The notes: generated by a model not told the origin, from the sequence alone. A stretch of 64,000 bases of DNA from Agathobaculum hominis (GCF_014288055.1 NZ_JACOPK010000005.1:1-64000), one strand, 5' to 3'. Positions 33,117 to 42,146 are shown, numbered from the stretch's first letter. Made by a program: numbers and translations.

Positions 33117-34832
33117 ATGTATAATACGAAAGAGGGCAAATCGTGTGTTATCTATATCCGCGTCAGCAGTGAGCGTCAGGTAAAGGGGTATAGTCTGGAC
33201 GGGCAGAAACACTATCTGGCTGAATGCGCCGAGCGTCGGGGTATGACCGTTCTTGATACCTACGTTGAAGAAGGCAAAAGTGGCAAGAGTATCGAGGGGC
33301 GGACGGAATTCCAGCGGATGCTGGATGACATTCAGAGCGGAAAAGTCCATACGGACTATGTGCTGGTTTTCAAATTATCGCGGTTTGGCAGAAATGCGCG
33401 GGATGTGTTGAACTCCCTTGAGTTCATTATGAAATACGGCGTTCACCTGATGTGCGTAGAAGATGGGCTTGATTCCTCAACCTCTATGGGAAAAATGATG
33501 ATTACCATTCTCGGTGCGGTAGCTGAGTTGGAGCGCGAGAACATCATTGCACAGAGCCTTTTGGGGCGCGAGGAAAAAGCAAAGTCCGGCGGCTGGAACG
33601 GCGGCTTTGCACCCTATGGGTATCGTCTGGTAAAGGGCGATGACAAGAGTAAAGGGAAATTGGAGACCGTCCCGGAAGAAAAGACTGTCGTGCAACTGGT
33701 TTTTGATATGTTCCTGAATCGCAACATGGGCTACACGGCAATTTCGGGCTATCTCAATCGAAACGGTTATACTCGCCCACCGGCAAAGAATGCCATCCGC
33801 CCCAGCTATGGAGAGTGGAGTTCTGACCACATCAAGAGAATGCTTAGCAATCCGGTTTATACGGGGCGCGTGGCATGGGGAAAGCGACGGACAGAGAAAG
33901 TTCCCGGCAAAGATAACGAATATCGACTTGTGAAGCAGGACGAGTATATTTTGAGTGAGGTTATTTCCCATGAGGCGTTTGTTTCCAAAGAGGATTTTGA
34001 CAAGGTTCAGGAGATCAAAGCCATTCGCGGGAAAAAGGGTAATCATAACATCGGTCAGTATAATGCACATTTGCTTTCCGGTATCGTAAAATGTCCGCAA
34101 TGCGGCGCACCTATGTACATCGGCATGACCAAGTGGACAAATCAGGACGGCACGGAGCGCCGCACAGAATCATATGTCTGCTCCTATGCGACAAAACACA
34201 GGGGGACTTCGGTCTGCCGCAGGAATGGTGTGGTTGCCAGTCAGGTTGAGGACGAGGTGATGGAGTACACCCGGAAGATTGTCCGCAATCCGCAGTTTAT
34301 CAAGGATTTGCAGGAAAAGGTAATGACCGCCGTGGACATGACCGAGGTCGAGAATGACATTACCGCCTATAAAAACCAGCTATCTGCATTACAGCGCAGC
34401 CGCGACAGCTTGGAGCGGGATATTGACCGCATTGCCCCGGATGACAAGTATGCAGAGCGCCGCCGCGCAGATATGACGCGCCGCCTGAATGACCTCTATG
34501 ACCAGATTTATAAGGCGGAGGATCTGCTGCAAGAGAGCCTGATGAAAAAGGCAACTCTGGAAAGCGAGCAGATGTCTGTACAATCGATGATCGGAATCCT
34601 CTCGTCTTTTGACGCAATCTATGATAGAATGAATGCGGCAGAGCGGCGCGACCTTGTGAAATACCTGATTTCCGAGGTTGAGTTGTTTCCGCGTGAGGAA
34701 CAAAAGACGCAGAAACGCTTTGTAAAGGCGATTGCGTACAAGTTTCCCATTGAGCAAAAGGTGCTCACGCAATTTGATGAATGCGGGGCATCTGTCGAGA
34801 CCGTCGCGCTTTTGACCAGAACGACCCGATAA
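33117..34832 (+). CDS. Large serine recombinase (integrase of the element)
   Basis: This is the 571-residue integrase that inserts and excises the element. The resolvase domain (about 8-155) has the catalytic Ser in YIRVSSERQ, with KLSRFGRNARD as the conserved Arg region. A recombinase domain (about 180-290), a zinc ribbon with CPQCGAP...C (about 325-380) and a long coiled coil (about 420-510) follow. ATG 33117 has AGGAGG upstream. The last codons, from GAGAC at 34797, encode ETVALLTRTTR, which is the host rlmD C-terminus, so in the excised circle the protein should end in the tail now fused to RlmD. Confidence 0.93.
   Translation: MYNTKEGKSCVIYIRVSSERQVKGYSLDGQKHYLAECAERRGMTVLDTYVEEGKSGKSIEGRTEFQRMLDDIQSGKVHTDYVLVFKLSRFGRNARDVLNSLEFIMKYGVHLMCVEDGLDSSTSMGKMMITILGAVAELERENIIAQSLLGREEKAKSGGWNGGFAPYGYRLVKGDDKSKGKLETVPEEKTVVQLVFDMFLNRNMGYTAISGYLNRNGYTRPPAKNAIRPSYGEWSSDHIKRMLSNPVYTGRVAWGKRRTEKVPGKDNEYRLVKQDEYILSEVISHEAFVSKEDFDKVQEIKAIRGKKGNHNIGQYNAHLLSGIVKCPQCGAPMYIGMTKWTNQDGTERRTESYVCSYATKHRGTSVCRRNGVVASQVEDEVMEYTRKIVRNPQFIKDLQEKVMTAVDMTEVENDITAYKNQLSALQRSRDSLERDIDRIAPDDKYAERRRADMTRRLNDLYDQIYKAEDLLQESLMKKATLESEQMSVQSMIGILSSFDAIYDRMNAAERRDLVKYLISEVELFPREEQKTQKRFVKAIAYKFPIEQKVLTQFDECGASVETVALLTRTTR
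34797..34801 (+). other. Right attachment junction (attR)
   Basis: GAGAC lies within GTCGAGACCGTCG, in the same phase as in rlmD at 21588. Bases from here to the stop at 34832 are the displaced 3' end of rlmD. Confidence 0.7.
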
Positions 34833-34844
34833 GGTGAAAAAATC

Positions 34845-34878
34845 AAGCCTTCCCGGCAAAAAACGGGAAGGCTTTTTT
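34845..34878 (+). terminator. Displaced rlmD terminator after the recombinase
   Basis: AAGCCTTCCCG / CGGGAAGGCTT (11 bp) is followed by TTTTTCG. By the junction logic it was the original rlmD terminator. Confidence 0.85.
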
Positions 34879-34888
34879 CGTGCATATT

Positions 34889-34928
34889 CAGAACACAGCC
34901 TGTCGGCGAAACGCTGGTTTTGCGACAG
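34889..34928. repeat. Dispersed multi-hairpin repeat, partial copy D
   Basis: CAGAACACAGCCTGTCGG, then CGAAACGCTGGTTTTGCGACAG, corresponds to the last 40 bases of copies A-C. It lies 3' of the PHP gene. An adjacent perfect 12-bp hairpin (34930-34959, CTGAGGACGGGC/GCCCGTCCTCAG) completes the gap. Confidence 0.75.
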
Positions 34929-34994
34929 ACTGAGGACGGGCTCTGCGGCCCGTCCTCAGCGAGTGATATAGATGAAAAGGAATAGAAGGAGTCG

Positions 34995-35669
34995 TTATTC
35001 GGGACGGATGAGGGTATATTTACCCGAACGGATGAGGTCGGCGTAGCCGAAGCTGTCCTCGGGGAGGGTTTCGGCAAGGATGCCGGTCGTGCCCTCGTCG
35101 CCGGGGCGATGGCAGTCCGAACCGGCGGTCATGAGCAGATGATGCTCCTCGGCGTAAGCGAGCGCAAGGTCATTGTGGCTGTCGTGGCGCGGATTGAGAT
35201 TGAGGACCTCGACGCCGTCGAGCAGCTCGGCGGGCGCCGGAGTGCACTTGTTGCGGAAGGGATGCGCCTGAATGAGCAGCGCGCCGTCTGCGCGGTACTT
35301 GGGCGCGAACGCCTCCAGACCCTCGCTCATGACGCGCTCCGGGTCGGCCAGCAGCTCGTCATGGAAGCCGTACAGCAGGTAGTCGTTCTGAGAGCCGTCA
35401 AAGCGAAGCTCAGCGCCCGCATAGACGCGGATGCCGTACTTTTCGCCCTCGCGCTTGAGACGGTGGTAGCCGAGCAGGAAGTCGCGGGTCTTGCTGCCCG
35501 GGGTGGACAGGTCCATTTCGATGTAGTCGAAGGTATCACGGTTGTAGTGGTCGGTCACGCAGATGGCGTCGTAGCCGGCGGCGGAATACGCCTTCATGAT
35601 GGCCTGTGCGCCGAGCCAGCCGCAGTGGGAAATATAGGTCGTGTGGAGGTGCGTTTCGATTTTGTACAT
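34995..35669 (-). CDS. PHP-domain phosphoesterase
   Basis: This 224-residue metal-dependent phosphoesterase has the PHP-fold metal ligands in the N-terminal ETHLHTTYISHCG, the CVTDHYNR segment (near 38), IQAHPFRN (near 140) and GSDCHRPGD (near 185). ATG 35669 has AAAGGAG upstream; the longer frame to 35930 lacks a site. It is next to the LacI regulator and the organophosphate-type transporter, so it may hydrolyse an imported phosphodiester, cyclic phosphate or monoester. Substrate is not predictable from sequence; fold assignment is confident. Confidence 0.88.
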   Translation of the reverse strand: MYKIETHLHTTYISHCGWLGAQAIMKAYSAAGYDAICVTDHYNRDTFDYIEMDLSTPGSKTRDFLLGYHRLKREGEKYGIRVYAGAELRFDGSQNDYLLYGFHDELLADPERVMSEGLEAFAPKYRADGALLIQAHPFRNKCTPAPAELLDGVEVLNLNPRHDSHNDLALAYAEEHHLLMTAGSDCHRPGDEGTTGILAETLPEDSFGYADLIRSGKYTLIRPE

Positions 35670-35710
35670 GATTATCTCTCCTTTTCCGGGAGTGAACAGC
35701 GCTTTTGCGG

Positions 35711-35740
35711 CAAAACAAAGGCTGCCGCAGGAACGGCAGC
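35711..35740 (-). terminator. Terminator after lacI-type gene
   Basis: GCTGCCG / CGGCAGC is followed on the minus strand by CTTTGTTTTG. The remaining bases up to 35908 hold GTGTGTGA-type short repeats but no gene. Confidence 0.65.
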
Positions 35741-35908
35741 TTGTGTTCTTTTGAACCGTTGCCGGTCGGGGCGAGCTGTTCAAAAAGTTGGTATGGTTCA
35801 GAAAAAGCGGTTGCAGGGGCACACGGCAGCATATGGTGTGTGAAGTGAGTGTGTGAGAAAGAGACGAGTGTGTGAAGTTCGTCCTGTGCCGTGCGAGTCT
35901 GCTCTCGC

Positions 35909-36928
35909 TCAGTCGACGATGGATGCGCATGAAGAGCGGCGGATGAGCGCCGGGCGGATCATGCGGTGGGTGAACTCATCCCGTTCATCGGACTCGATGA
36001 TCTGGGTGAGGATATCGACCGCAGCCTCTGCGAGCAGAGACTTTCTCTGGTCGATGGTGGACAGGGTGATCTTGGGCAGGGACGAATAGATGATATTGTC
36101 GAAGCCAAGAAGCGAAAGGTCGTCCGGGATGGAAATGCCGAACTCGTCGGCCGCCTGCATGGCGCCGAGGGCGAGTGAGTCGGTTGCGGCGAAAATGGCG
36201 GTATGGGGGCAGCCCTCGTTGAACAGCTTGCGGCTCAGCTCATAGCCGGCGCCGATGGAAGAGGAGTCTGCGGTGTTCTCGATGACGGTAGGCGTAAGGC
36301 CTTCCTTCCCGAGCACCTCCATAAAGCCGCGCAGTCGCAGCTGATGGGTCAGGCTGCCGGAACGGTGGCCGAGATAGGCGATGCTCCGGTGGCCGAGCGA
36401 CAGCAGGTATTCCGCCGCAAGGCGGCCGCCTGCCAGATTGTCGACGCAGACCGAGTTGACCTCGTCGCCGCTCAGAGAGGCGGGTGTGCCGAGGAGCACG
36501 GTCGGAAGATGCGGCGCGAACTGCTGGATCCAGCGGGGCGCGTCGCTGTGGGAATTGGCGAGAATAATGCCGTCCACCTGGTGGCTGGTGAGAAAGCCGA
36601 ACAGCTCCTCAGTGGTCTTGGTGTCCTGCTGGCTGTTGCACAGCATGACATTATAGCCCAGCTGGCGGGCGTGCGTTTCGATGCCGAGCGAAACCTCGGC
36701 ATAAAAAGGATTGGTCACCTCGGGAACGATGAGACCGATTACGTTGGTACGGCTGCGGATGAGACTGCGCGCGAGCGCGTTGACGCGATAGCCCTGTTCG
36801 TTGCAGATCTTTACGATCCGCTCGCGCGTTGCCTCGCTCAGCTCCTTGGAGCCGCTGAGGGCGCGGGATACGGTCGAAGTGGAGACGCCGGCAATACGGG
36901 CGATATCTTTAATGGTTACGTGGCGCAT
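35909..36928 (-). CDS. LacI-family transcriptional regulator
   Basis: This 340-residue repressor has the LacI helix-turn-helix VTIKDIARIAGVSTSTVSRAL (residues 4-24) and hinge helix VNALARSLI. A type I periplasmic-binding-protein-like effector domain (about 60-335) begins at NVIGLIVPEVTNPFYAE. ATG 36928 is chosen because the HTH begins right after it; the longer frame adds unrelated sequence. It is flanked by the PHP gene and the PfkB kinase. Two AAACGTTT palindromes at the divergent kinase/transporter promoters are its likely targets, with the imported sugar or a phosphate ester as inducer. Confidence 0.93.
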   Translation of the reverse strand: MRHVTIKDIARIAGVSTSTVSRALSGSKELSEATRERIVKICNEQGYRVNALARSLIRSRTNVIGLIVPEVTNPFYAEVSLGIETHARQLGYNVMLCNSQQDTKTTEELFGFLTSHQVDGIILANSHSDAPRWIQQFAPHLPTVLLGTPASLSGDEVNSVCVDNLAGGRLAAEYLLSLGHRSIAYLGHRSGSLTHQLRLRGFMEVLGKEGLTPTVIENTADSSSIGAGYELSRKLFNEGCPHTAIFAATDSLALGAMQAADEFGISIPDDLSLLGFDNIIYSSLPKITLSTIDQRKSLLAEAAVDILTQIIESDERDEFTHRMIRPALIRRSSCASIVD

Positions 36929-37111
36929 ATGGCTTGCAGCTTCCTTCCTTGATCTTACGGATCGTTCCATACCCGTTGCCTCCGTCTCTTCGGCAGTATC
37001 AGGGTACTGCCATAATGATAGCGTATTTGCAGGTGAAAGACAAGGGATTAAGCCGTTCACGCTGGGATTTCAGTGATTTTTGTGAAAAATGATGGTCGAA
37101 TTCATATGAAA

Positions 37112-37990
37112 TCAGGCATAGAATTCGTCGATATACTTCTGGATGTCGGCCTCGGATGCAGAGAGCGGGCCGGGTGCTTCCATCTTCAGGGAAACCGCTG
37201 CGGTAGCGAAGAGCAGAGCCTCCGCGATCGGGCTGCCGGTCATGCGCTTTGCAAGGTAGGCGCCGAAGGTGGTGTCGCCGCGTCCGGTGCGGCCGGAGAG
37301 GTTGCGCGCCTTGACCGGGCAGGTGAAGAAGTCCTTGCCGTCATAGACGAGCATTTCGCTGTTGTGGGAGATGAGGATTTCCTTTGCGCCCCACGCATAC
37401 AGCTGCTTTGCAGCCTCGCGGCGGTCGGTCAGGCCGGTGAGGATCTCAGCCTCTGCGGCGTCGGTCTTGAGAAAATCGAAGTATTTCAGATATTCGAGCT
37501 TGTCCGACCAGTCGTGGAAGTTCATCAGGCCGCCCTCGTTATGACGGAGGAAGCCCTGAATATCCGCAGAGACCTTGCCGCGCTTTTTCAGCTCGACGAT
37601 CAGCTCGTTCGGGAAATCGCCGTACAGCAGACCTGCCAGATGATACAGGCCGCAGTCGACCTCGGGGATCTGATCCGGCGTGATGGGGCCGGACTGGGCG
37701 AGGCATTCCGCCTTGCGGCGTTCGCGGTCAGCGGTGAAGTAGGTGTTCTGCATGAGCGTGGTGGTTTCGCTCGGCAGGATGGCGACGTGGTCGCTGTCCA
37801 GCTTGAACGCATCGATGATATCGGTGTCGTCCGGGTGGATCTTAACCGAAGCGAAAAGGTTTGCGCCAGCCGCCTTGGCTGCTGCGGAGCAGAAGAAAAC
37901 GGCGCCGCCGATTTCGTGGACTTCCTTGCCGGTATAGTCAATATTAACGTCCCTTGTTGCGGGTCCAATCAACATAAGATCGTATTTCAT
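37112..37990 (-). CDS. PfkB-family carbohydrate kinase
   Basis: This 292-residue ribokinase-fold kinase shows the N-terminal GPATRDVN and GGAVFFCSAAAKAAG sugar-binding segments. The PfkB signature 2 region NLSGRTGRGDTTFGA (near 240) includes the catalytic Asp. It likely phosphorylates a sugar or polyol freed by the neighbouring phosphatases. ATG 37990 follows AAAAGAG. Its promoter has an operator just after the -10, divergent from the transporter operon. The exact substrate is unknown. Confidence 0.9.
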   Translation of the reverse strand: MKYDLMLIGPATRDVNIDYTGKEVHEIGGAVFFCSAAAKAAGANLFASVKIHPDDTDIIDAFKLDSDHVAILPSETTTLMQNTYFTADRERRKAECLAQSGPITPDQIPEVDCGLYHLAGLLYGDFPNELIVELKKRGKVSADIQGFLRHNEGGLMNFHDWSDKLEYLKYFDFLKTDAAEAEILTGLTDRREAAKQLYAWGAKEILISHNSEMLVYDGKDFFTCPVKARNLSGRTGRGDTTFGAYLAKRMTGSPIAEALLFATAAVSLKMEAPGPLSASEADIQKYIDEFYA

Positions 37991-38018
37991 AGCAATCACT
38001 CTTTTCGAATTACTACGG

Positions 38019-38066
38019 AAACGTTTGCGTTGATTACAGTATAGCGTATGAAAAACAAAAATACAA
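38019..38066 (-). promoter_or_regulatory. Promoter and LacI-type operator of the PfkB kinase gene
   Basis: TTGTAT (38061-38066), a 17-base spacer and TATACT (38038-38043). GCAAACGTTTCCG, centred on AAACGTTT (38019-38026), lies at about +5 to +20, a repressing position. Confidence 0.75.
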
Positions 38067-38132
38067 CTGTGCAATAATCACAAAATACTGGGGGAGGTTT
38101 TCATGAAAAATGGAAAAGATGAAGGATTTCTA

Positions 38133-38190
38133 TTGACAACGGGGCGAGATGGTGGTAGGGTATGGACATGGAACGAAAACGTTTGCGTAA
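38133..38190 (+). promoter_or_regulatory. Promoter and LacI-type operator of the HAD/ABC operon
   Basis: TTGACA (38133-38138), a 17-base spacer and a poor TAGGGT -10 (38156-38161). CGAAAACGTTTGCG, with AAACGTTT at 38177-38184, lies just downstream, matching the operator at the kinase promoter. Confidence 0.65.
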
Positions 38191-38267
38191 AAATTTTCGT
38201 AAAAGAGTAAAAGCACAGACCGAAAGAGTATGAAAGAAAAGAGTATAAAAGAAAAAGGGGAGCTGTT

Positions 38268-39038
38268 ATGATTAAAGCGGTTTTCTTCGACATCGGCGGC
38301 ACGGTACACACACAGGACGCCACGCCGGAAAGTGACCGGGACTACAAGGAGCGCCTCTGGAGGTATCTGGAGGAGCACGGCATCCGCACAGCGGACACCC
38401 CCGACGAGCTGCTGGAGCACATTAATAAAGGTGCAAAGGCGTACAAGGCATATACGGAAGAAGAGCTGATCGAGATACCGGCCGACCGGATCTGGCAGGA
38501 GTTCTTCCTGGCCGACTTCCACATCCCCGCAGAAAAGCTCGCCGGACTCGGCGAAGACCTTTGCTACATGTTCGACCGCTGGCGCAAGCACATCGTAAAG
38601 CGCGAGGGCCTGGAGGAGACATTAAAAGGTCTGAAGGACGCAGGATACCGTCTCGGTGTCATCTCCAACATCATGAGCACCACGTTTGTACCGCGCATCC
38701 TTGAGGAGCACGGCGTCAGACAGTATTTCGAAACACTGACAATGAGCAGCGTATGCGGAATCCGAAAGCCGAGAGCTGACATTTTCGACATTGCGCTGAA
38801 GGAAATGGGCATCCCGAAGGAGGAGGCCGCGTATGTGGGAGACACGATCTCGCGCGACGTTCGCGGCATCAGCAATGCCGGATGGCCTCTGATGATCCAG
38901 ATCGATAACCCCCGCATCTATCACAAAGACGAAAAATACCGCGGCATGGGATACAAGGCCGACGTCGAGATCAAGACGCTCGCCGAGATCCTCCCGGCTG
39001 TGGAAGAATTTAATCGTAAGCTGAAGGAGGGAACTTGA
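38268..39038 (+). CDS. HAD-superfamily hydrolase with DxGGT motif (paralogue 1)
   Basis: This 256-residue haloacid-dehalogenase-fold enzyme has a helical C1 cap (about 20-100). Motif I is FFDIGGT, so the usual second Asp of DxD is Gly; motif II is VISN, motif III is the Lys in IRKPR, and motif IV is VGDTISRD. Loss of the acid/base Asp recalls phosphonatase (DxAGT) and other non-standard HADs. It is the first gene of the operator-controlled operon, four bases before the permease start. A paralogue closes the operon. Likely role is dephosphorylation or C-P cleavage of the imported compound; inference only. Confidence 0.85.
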   Translation: MIKAVFFDIGGTVHTQDATPESDRDYKERLWRYLEEHGIRTADTPDELLEHINKGAKAYKAYTEEELIEIPADRIWQEFFLADFHIPAEKLAGLGEDLCYMFDRWRKHIVKREGLEETLKGLKDAGYRLGVISNIMSTTFVPRILEEHGVRQYFETLTMSSVCGIRKPRADIFDIALKEMGIPKEEAAYVGDTISRDVRGISNAGWPLMIQIDNPRIYHKDEKYRGMGYKADVEIKTLAEILPAVEEFNRKLKEGT

Positions 39039-39042
39039 TAGA

Positions 39043-40875
39043 ATGAAACCAAAGGATCAGAACTATTCCAAGTCCAGACGTCTGAAAAACCAGATTAAGG
39101 CGGTTGTTACCAACCCCTACAACGTGATCGTGCTGATCGCGATTGTGCTGCTGACTTACCTGATCGTGCTCCCGCTGCTGGACATGATCTCCACCTCGTT
39201 CACCCTCGCTCAGAAGGATGCCCGCCTCGCAGGCGGCGCCGCTGGCGACTTTACATTGTACTACTGGCAGCGACTGCTCGGCAGCTCGCTGACCAAGCAG
39301 ATGCTGCTCCAGCCGCTGCTCAACTCGCTGCTGATCGGCGTTTGCGTATCGTTCTTCGCTATCATGATCGGCTCGGTCCTCGCGTGGCTGATGGTTCGTA
39401 CCGATCTTCCGTTCAAGCCGTTCTTCTCGCTGGCTGTTATCATCCCGTACATGATCCCCAGCTGGTGTAAGTCTCAGGCATGGCTGACCATGTTCAAGAC
39501 CGAGCGTATCGGCGGTGCCCCGGGCTTCCTGATGAGCATGGGCATCAACGTTCCCGACTGGCTGGCTTACGGCCCGGTCGCGATCATCGCGGTGCTCTCG
39601 CTCCACTATTACGCATATGCGTACCTGCTCGTATCCGCAGCGCTCAACTCGATCAACTCCGAGCTTGAGGAAATGGGCGAGATTCAGGGCGCCGGCAAGG
39701 CGACCATCCTGCGCAAGATCACCCTTCCGCTCGTACTTCCGTCCATGCTGTCGGCGATCATCCTGACCTTCTCCAAGGCCATCGGCACCTTCGGCGTTAT
39801 CAACTACTTAGGCTCCAAGGTAAACTTCGTTACCCTGTCCAGCCAGCTGTACATGAACAGCAAGTCCCAGAACACCCAGACCGCGTTCGCAATGGCGCTC
39901 ATCATGATCTGCATCGCGTCGATTTCGGTCTTCGTCAACCAGAAGCTCATCGGTTCGCGCAAGTCCTACGCCACCATCGGCGGCAAGGGCGGCCGTTCCA
40001 CTCCGCTTCGCCTCGGCAAGCACAAGCCGCTCATCACCGCGATCCTGATCGTGTTCTTCATCTTCGGTATCATCATGCCGATCGCGCTGCTCATCCTCGA
40101 GTCCTTCATGCTCCGTGAGGGCGACTACTCTCTGTCCAACCTCACGCTGCATTACTGGATCGGCGATCCGATCGCGAACATCATGGAAGGCCAGCCGGGT
40201 ATCTTCAAGAACGAGAACTTCATCAACTCTCTGATCAACTCGCTCAAGCTGACCTTCGTCAACGGCGTATTCGGCACCATCTTCGGCCAGATCATCGGTT
40301 ATATCTGCGCGAAGGGCCGCGGCAAGCTGCACGGCAAGGTTGTTGAGCAGCTGGTATTCATCCCGTATCTGATCCCGTCCATCGCATTCGGCGGCATCTT
40401 CCTCTCCATGTTCTCCACCCCGCAGCAGATCGGCGGCGTTACCCTGGTTCCGTCCCTGTACGGCACCTTCGCACTGCTGACCATCACCTCTGTTGTCAAG
40501 CATCTGCCGTTTGCATCCCGTGCAGGTACTGCAAACATGCTGCAGATCGGCGGCGAGCTCGAGGAGGCAGCTGAAATCGCAGGCGCAGGCTTCTTCAAGC
40601 GCTTCGTCCGCATCGTATTCCCGCTTTCCAAGGGCGGCTTTGTCTCCGGCTTCATGCTGATCTTCGTTTCCATCATGAAGGAACTCGACCTGATCATCCT
40701 CCTGATGACCCCGAAGACCTCCACTCTGCCGTACCTGGCATTCCAGTACCAGAACAGTAACTCTCCGCAGGCTTCTGACTGCGTAGCGATCGTCATGTTC
40801 TCCATCGTATTCCTGGTTTACGCTCTGGCCAACATCTTCGGCGACGCAGACCTCGCCAAGAGCATGGGCGGCTGA
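39043..40875 (+). CDS. ABC transporter permease, fused double-module (AfuB/FbpB/PhnUV type)
   Basis: This 610-residue membrane protein has about 12 helices in two tandem BPD_transp_1 modules. Each carries an EAA-type loop: EMGEIQGAGKATILRKITLP near 205, and EEAAEIAGAGFFKRFVRIVFP near 510. Such one-chain permeases import ferric iron, 2-aminoethylphosphonate or, in AfuABC, hexose phosphates. Here no iron gene is near and phosphatases surround it, so a phosphorylated organic substrate is more likely. It is followed by its ATPase and receptor. Confidence 0.92.
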   Translation: MKPKDQNYSKSRRLKNQIKAVVTNPYNVIVLIAIVLLTYLIVLPLLDMISTSFTLAQKDARLAGGAAGDFTLYYWQRLLGSSLTKQMLLQPLLNSLLIGVCVSFFAIMIGSVLAWLMVRTDLPFKPFFSLAVIIPYMIPSWCKSQAWLTMFKTERIGGAPGFLMSMGINVPDWLAYGPVAIIAVLSLHYYAYAYLLVSAALNSINSELEEMGEIQGAGKATILRKITLPLVLPSMLSAIILTFSKAIGTFGVINYLGSKVNFVTLSSQLYMNSKSQNTQTAFAMALIMICIASISVFVNQKLIGSRKSYATIGGKGGRSTPLRLGKHKPLITAILIVFFIFGIIMPIALLILESFMLREGDYSLSNLTLHYWIGDPIANIMEGQPGIFKNENFINSLINSLKLTFVNGVFGTIFGQIIGYICAKGRGKLHGKVVEQLVFIPYLIPSIAFGGIFLSMFSTPQQIGGVTLVPSLYGTFALLTITSVVKHLPFASRAGTANMLQIGGELEEAAEIAGAGFFKRFVRIVFPLSKGGFVSGFMLIFVSIMKELDLIILLMTPKTSTLPYLAFQYQNSNSPQASDCVAIVMFSIVFLVYALANIFGDADLAKSMGG

Positions 40876-40930
40876 TACCGCATCGGAACAAGAGAACCCC
40901 CCCGGATGAAATGAAAAAGGAGTTTGGGTA

Positions 40931-42052
40931 ATGAGCAAGATTGAATTAAAGCATATTGATAAATACTACGGCAAAAACCACATCCTGAAGGACGTTAACC
41001 TCACCATCGAGGACGGCGACTTCATGACGCTGCTCGGTCCTTCCGGCTGCGGCAAAACCACCACGCTGCGCGTTGTATCCGGTCTGGAGAAGCCGCAGAA
41101 CGGCACCATCCTCATGAACGGCAAGGAGATCGTAAACGCTGCCGAGGCTCACTTCGCTCCCCCGAGCGAGCGCGACCTCAACCTGGTTTTCCAGTCCTAC
41201 GCTCTGTGGCCGCACATGACCGTGCGCGAGAACATCGCCTTCGGCCTGAACATTCAGAAGCTGCCCAAGGACGAGGTCGACCGCCGCATCGAGGACGCAC
41301 TTGCCCGCATGCAGATCGGTCAGTATGTCGACCGCTATCCGTCCGAGCTGTCCGGCGGCCAGCAGCAGCGCGTTGCAATCGCTCGTGCGATCGCTTCCGA
41401 GCCGCATCTGCTGCTGATGGACGAGCCGCTTTCCAACCTCGACGCAAAGCTCCGCGTAGACATGCGCTCCGAGCTGAAGCGCCTGCATATCGAGACCGGT
41501 ACGACCATGATCTATGTAACCCATGACCAGGTCGAGGCGCTGACCATGTCCACCAAGATCGCCATCTTCAAGGAAGGCGTCATCGTTCAGGTCGACCATC
41601 CGCTCGAGCTGTACAACAACCCGGTCAACCTGTATGTCGCAGACTTCATCGGCAACCCGTCCATCAACTTCGCAGACGGCAAGGCTGAGGTCGGCCCGGA
41701 CGGCATGACCGTTACCAGCCCGCTCGGCAAGATGGTATTCCCGAAGAAGGACCTCACCGACATGCTGCCGAAGGAAAAGAGCTTCGACGCAGTCCTCGGC
41801 ATCCGTCCCGAGCAGCTCTCCATCAACACCACCCGTCAGTCTCCCTCGGACATCGAGGCGCACATCTACACCTCCATGCCGGCAGGCTCCGAGACCCTCG
41901 TCACCGTCAAGGTCGGCGGCGTATCCCTCGTCATCAAGGCTCTCGGCATCACGCACTACAATCCGGACCAGGTCGTTTATCTGTCCATCGACCTGAACAA
42001 GATCAACGTATTCGACAAGAAGTCCACGAACCTCATTAAGTATTCGGTATAA
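40931..42052 (+). CDS. ABC transporter ATP-binding protein (AfuC/PotA type)
   Basis: The 373-residue ATPase of the preceding permease. Walker A is GPSGCGKTT (near 36), the Q-loop is FQSYALWPHM, the signature is LSGGQQQRVAIARA, Walker B is LLLMDEPLSNLDA, and the switch region is YVTHDQVEAL. A C-terminal TOBE regulatory domain (about 285-365) includes GIRPEQL. AAAAAGGAG precedes the ATG. All catalytic motifs are intact. Confidence 0.95.
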   Translation: MSKIELKHIDKYYGKNHILKDVNLTIEDGDFMTLLGPSGCGKTTTLRVVSGLEKPQNGTILMNGKEIVNAAEAHFAPPSERDLNLVFQSYALWPHMTVRENIAFGLNIQKLPKDEVDRRIEDALARMQIGQYVDRYPSELSGGQQQRVAIARAIASEPHLLLMDEPLSNLDAKLRVDMRSELKRLHIETGTTMIYVTHDQVEALTMSTKIAIFKEGVIVQVDHPLELYNNPVNLYVADFIGNPSINFADGKAEVGPDGMTVTSPLGKMVFPKKDLTDMLPKEKSFDAVLGIRPEQLSINTTRQSPSDIEAHIYTSMPAGSETLVTVKVGGVSLVIKALGITHYNPDQVVYLSIDLNKINVFDKKSTNLIKYSV

Positions 42053-42081
42053 GCGGAAAAGAGACGCTTATCGGATAAAAA

Positions 42082-42108
42082 GGGGGCGGAAAACTCTGAT
42101 CCGCCCCC
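42082..42108 (+). promoter_or_regulatory. Intercistronic hairpin before the receptor gene
   Basis: GGGGGCGGA / TCCGCCCCC (9 bp) without a T-run, 39 bases before the solute-binding protein start. It is probably a processing or stability structure rather than a full terminator. Confidence 0.6.
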
Positions 42109-42146
42109 CAAAAGAGTAAAGAAGGAATAAAGAGGAGGAAAACACT

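Larger units (their letters stand above)
21590..34799. mobile_element. Integrated mobilisable element (~13.2 kb) in rlmD with type III RM cargo
   Basis: It is bounded by GAGAC junctions in rlmD (left) and in the large serine recombinase (right). The recombinase C-terminus SVETVALLTR mirrors RlmD's HVETVVLLSR, showing that it reads into the displaced rlmD end. Contents are a tail segment, a hypothetical gene with a second serine recombinase, the RM operon, MobC, RepA (frameshifted), a DnaC-like loader, an XRE regulator and the recombinase. No relaxase or conjugation genes are present, so it is an integrative mobilisable element or a decayed derivative. Confidence 0.85.

Noticed and set aside
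34889..34928. Repeat copy D as an attachment site of the mobile element
   Set aside because: The element's junction is fixed by the rlmD/recombinase codon swap at 34797, nearly 90 bases earlier. D matches the dispersed gene-end repeat instead.
35825..35880. GTGTGTGA-rich stretch between the PHP and LacI genes as a phase-variable repeat
   Set aside because: The units are imperfect, few and outside any promoter spacer or coding frame that I can define.
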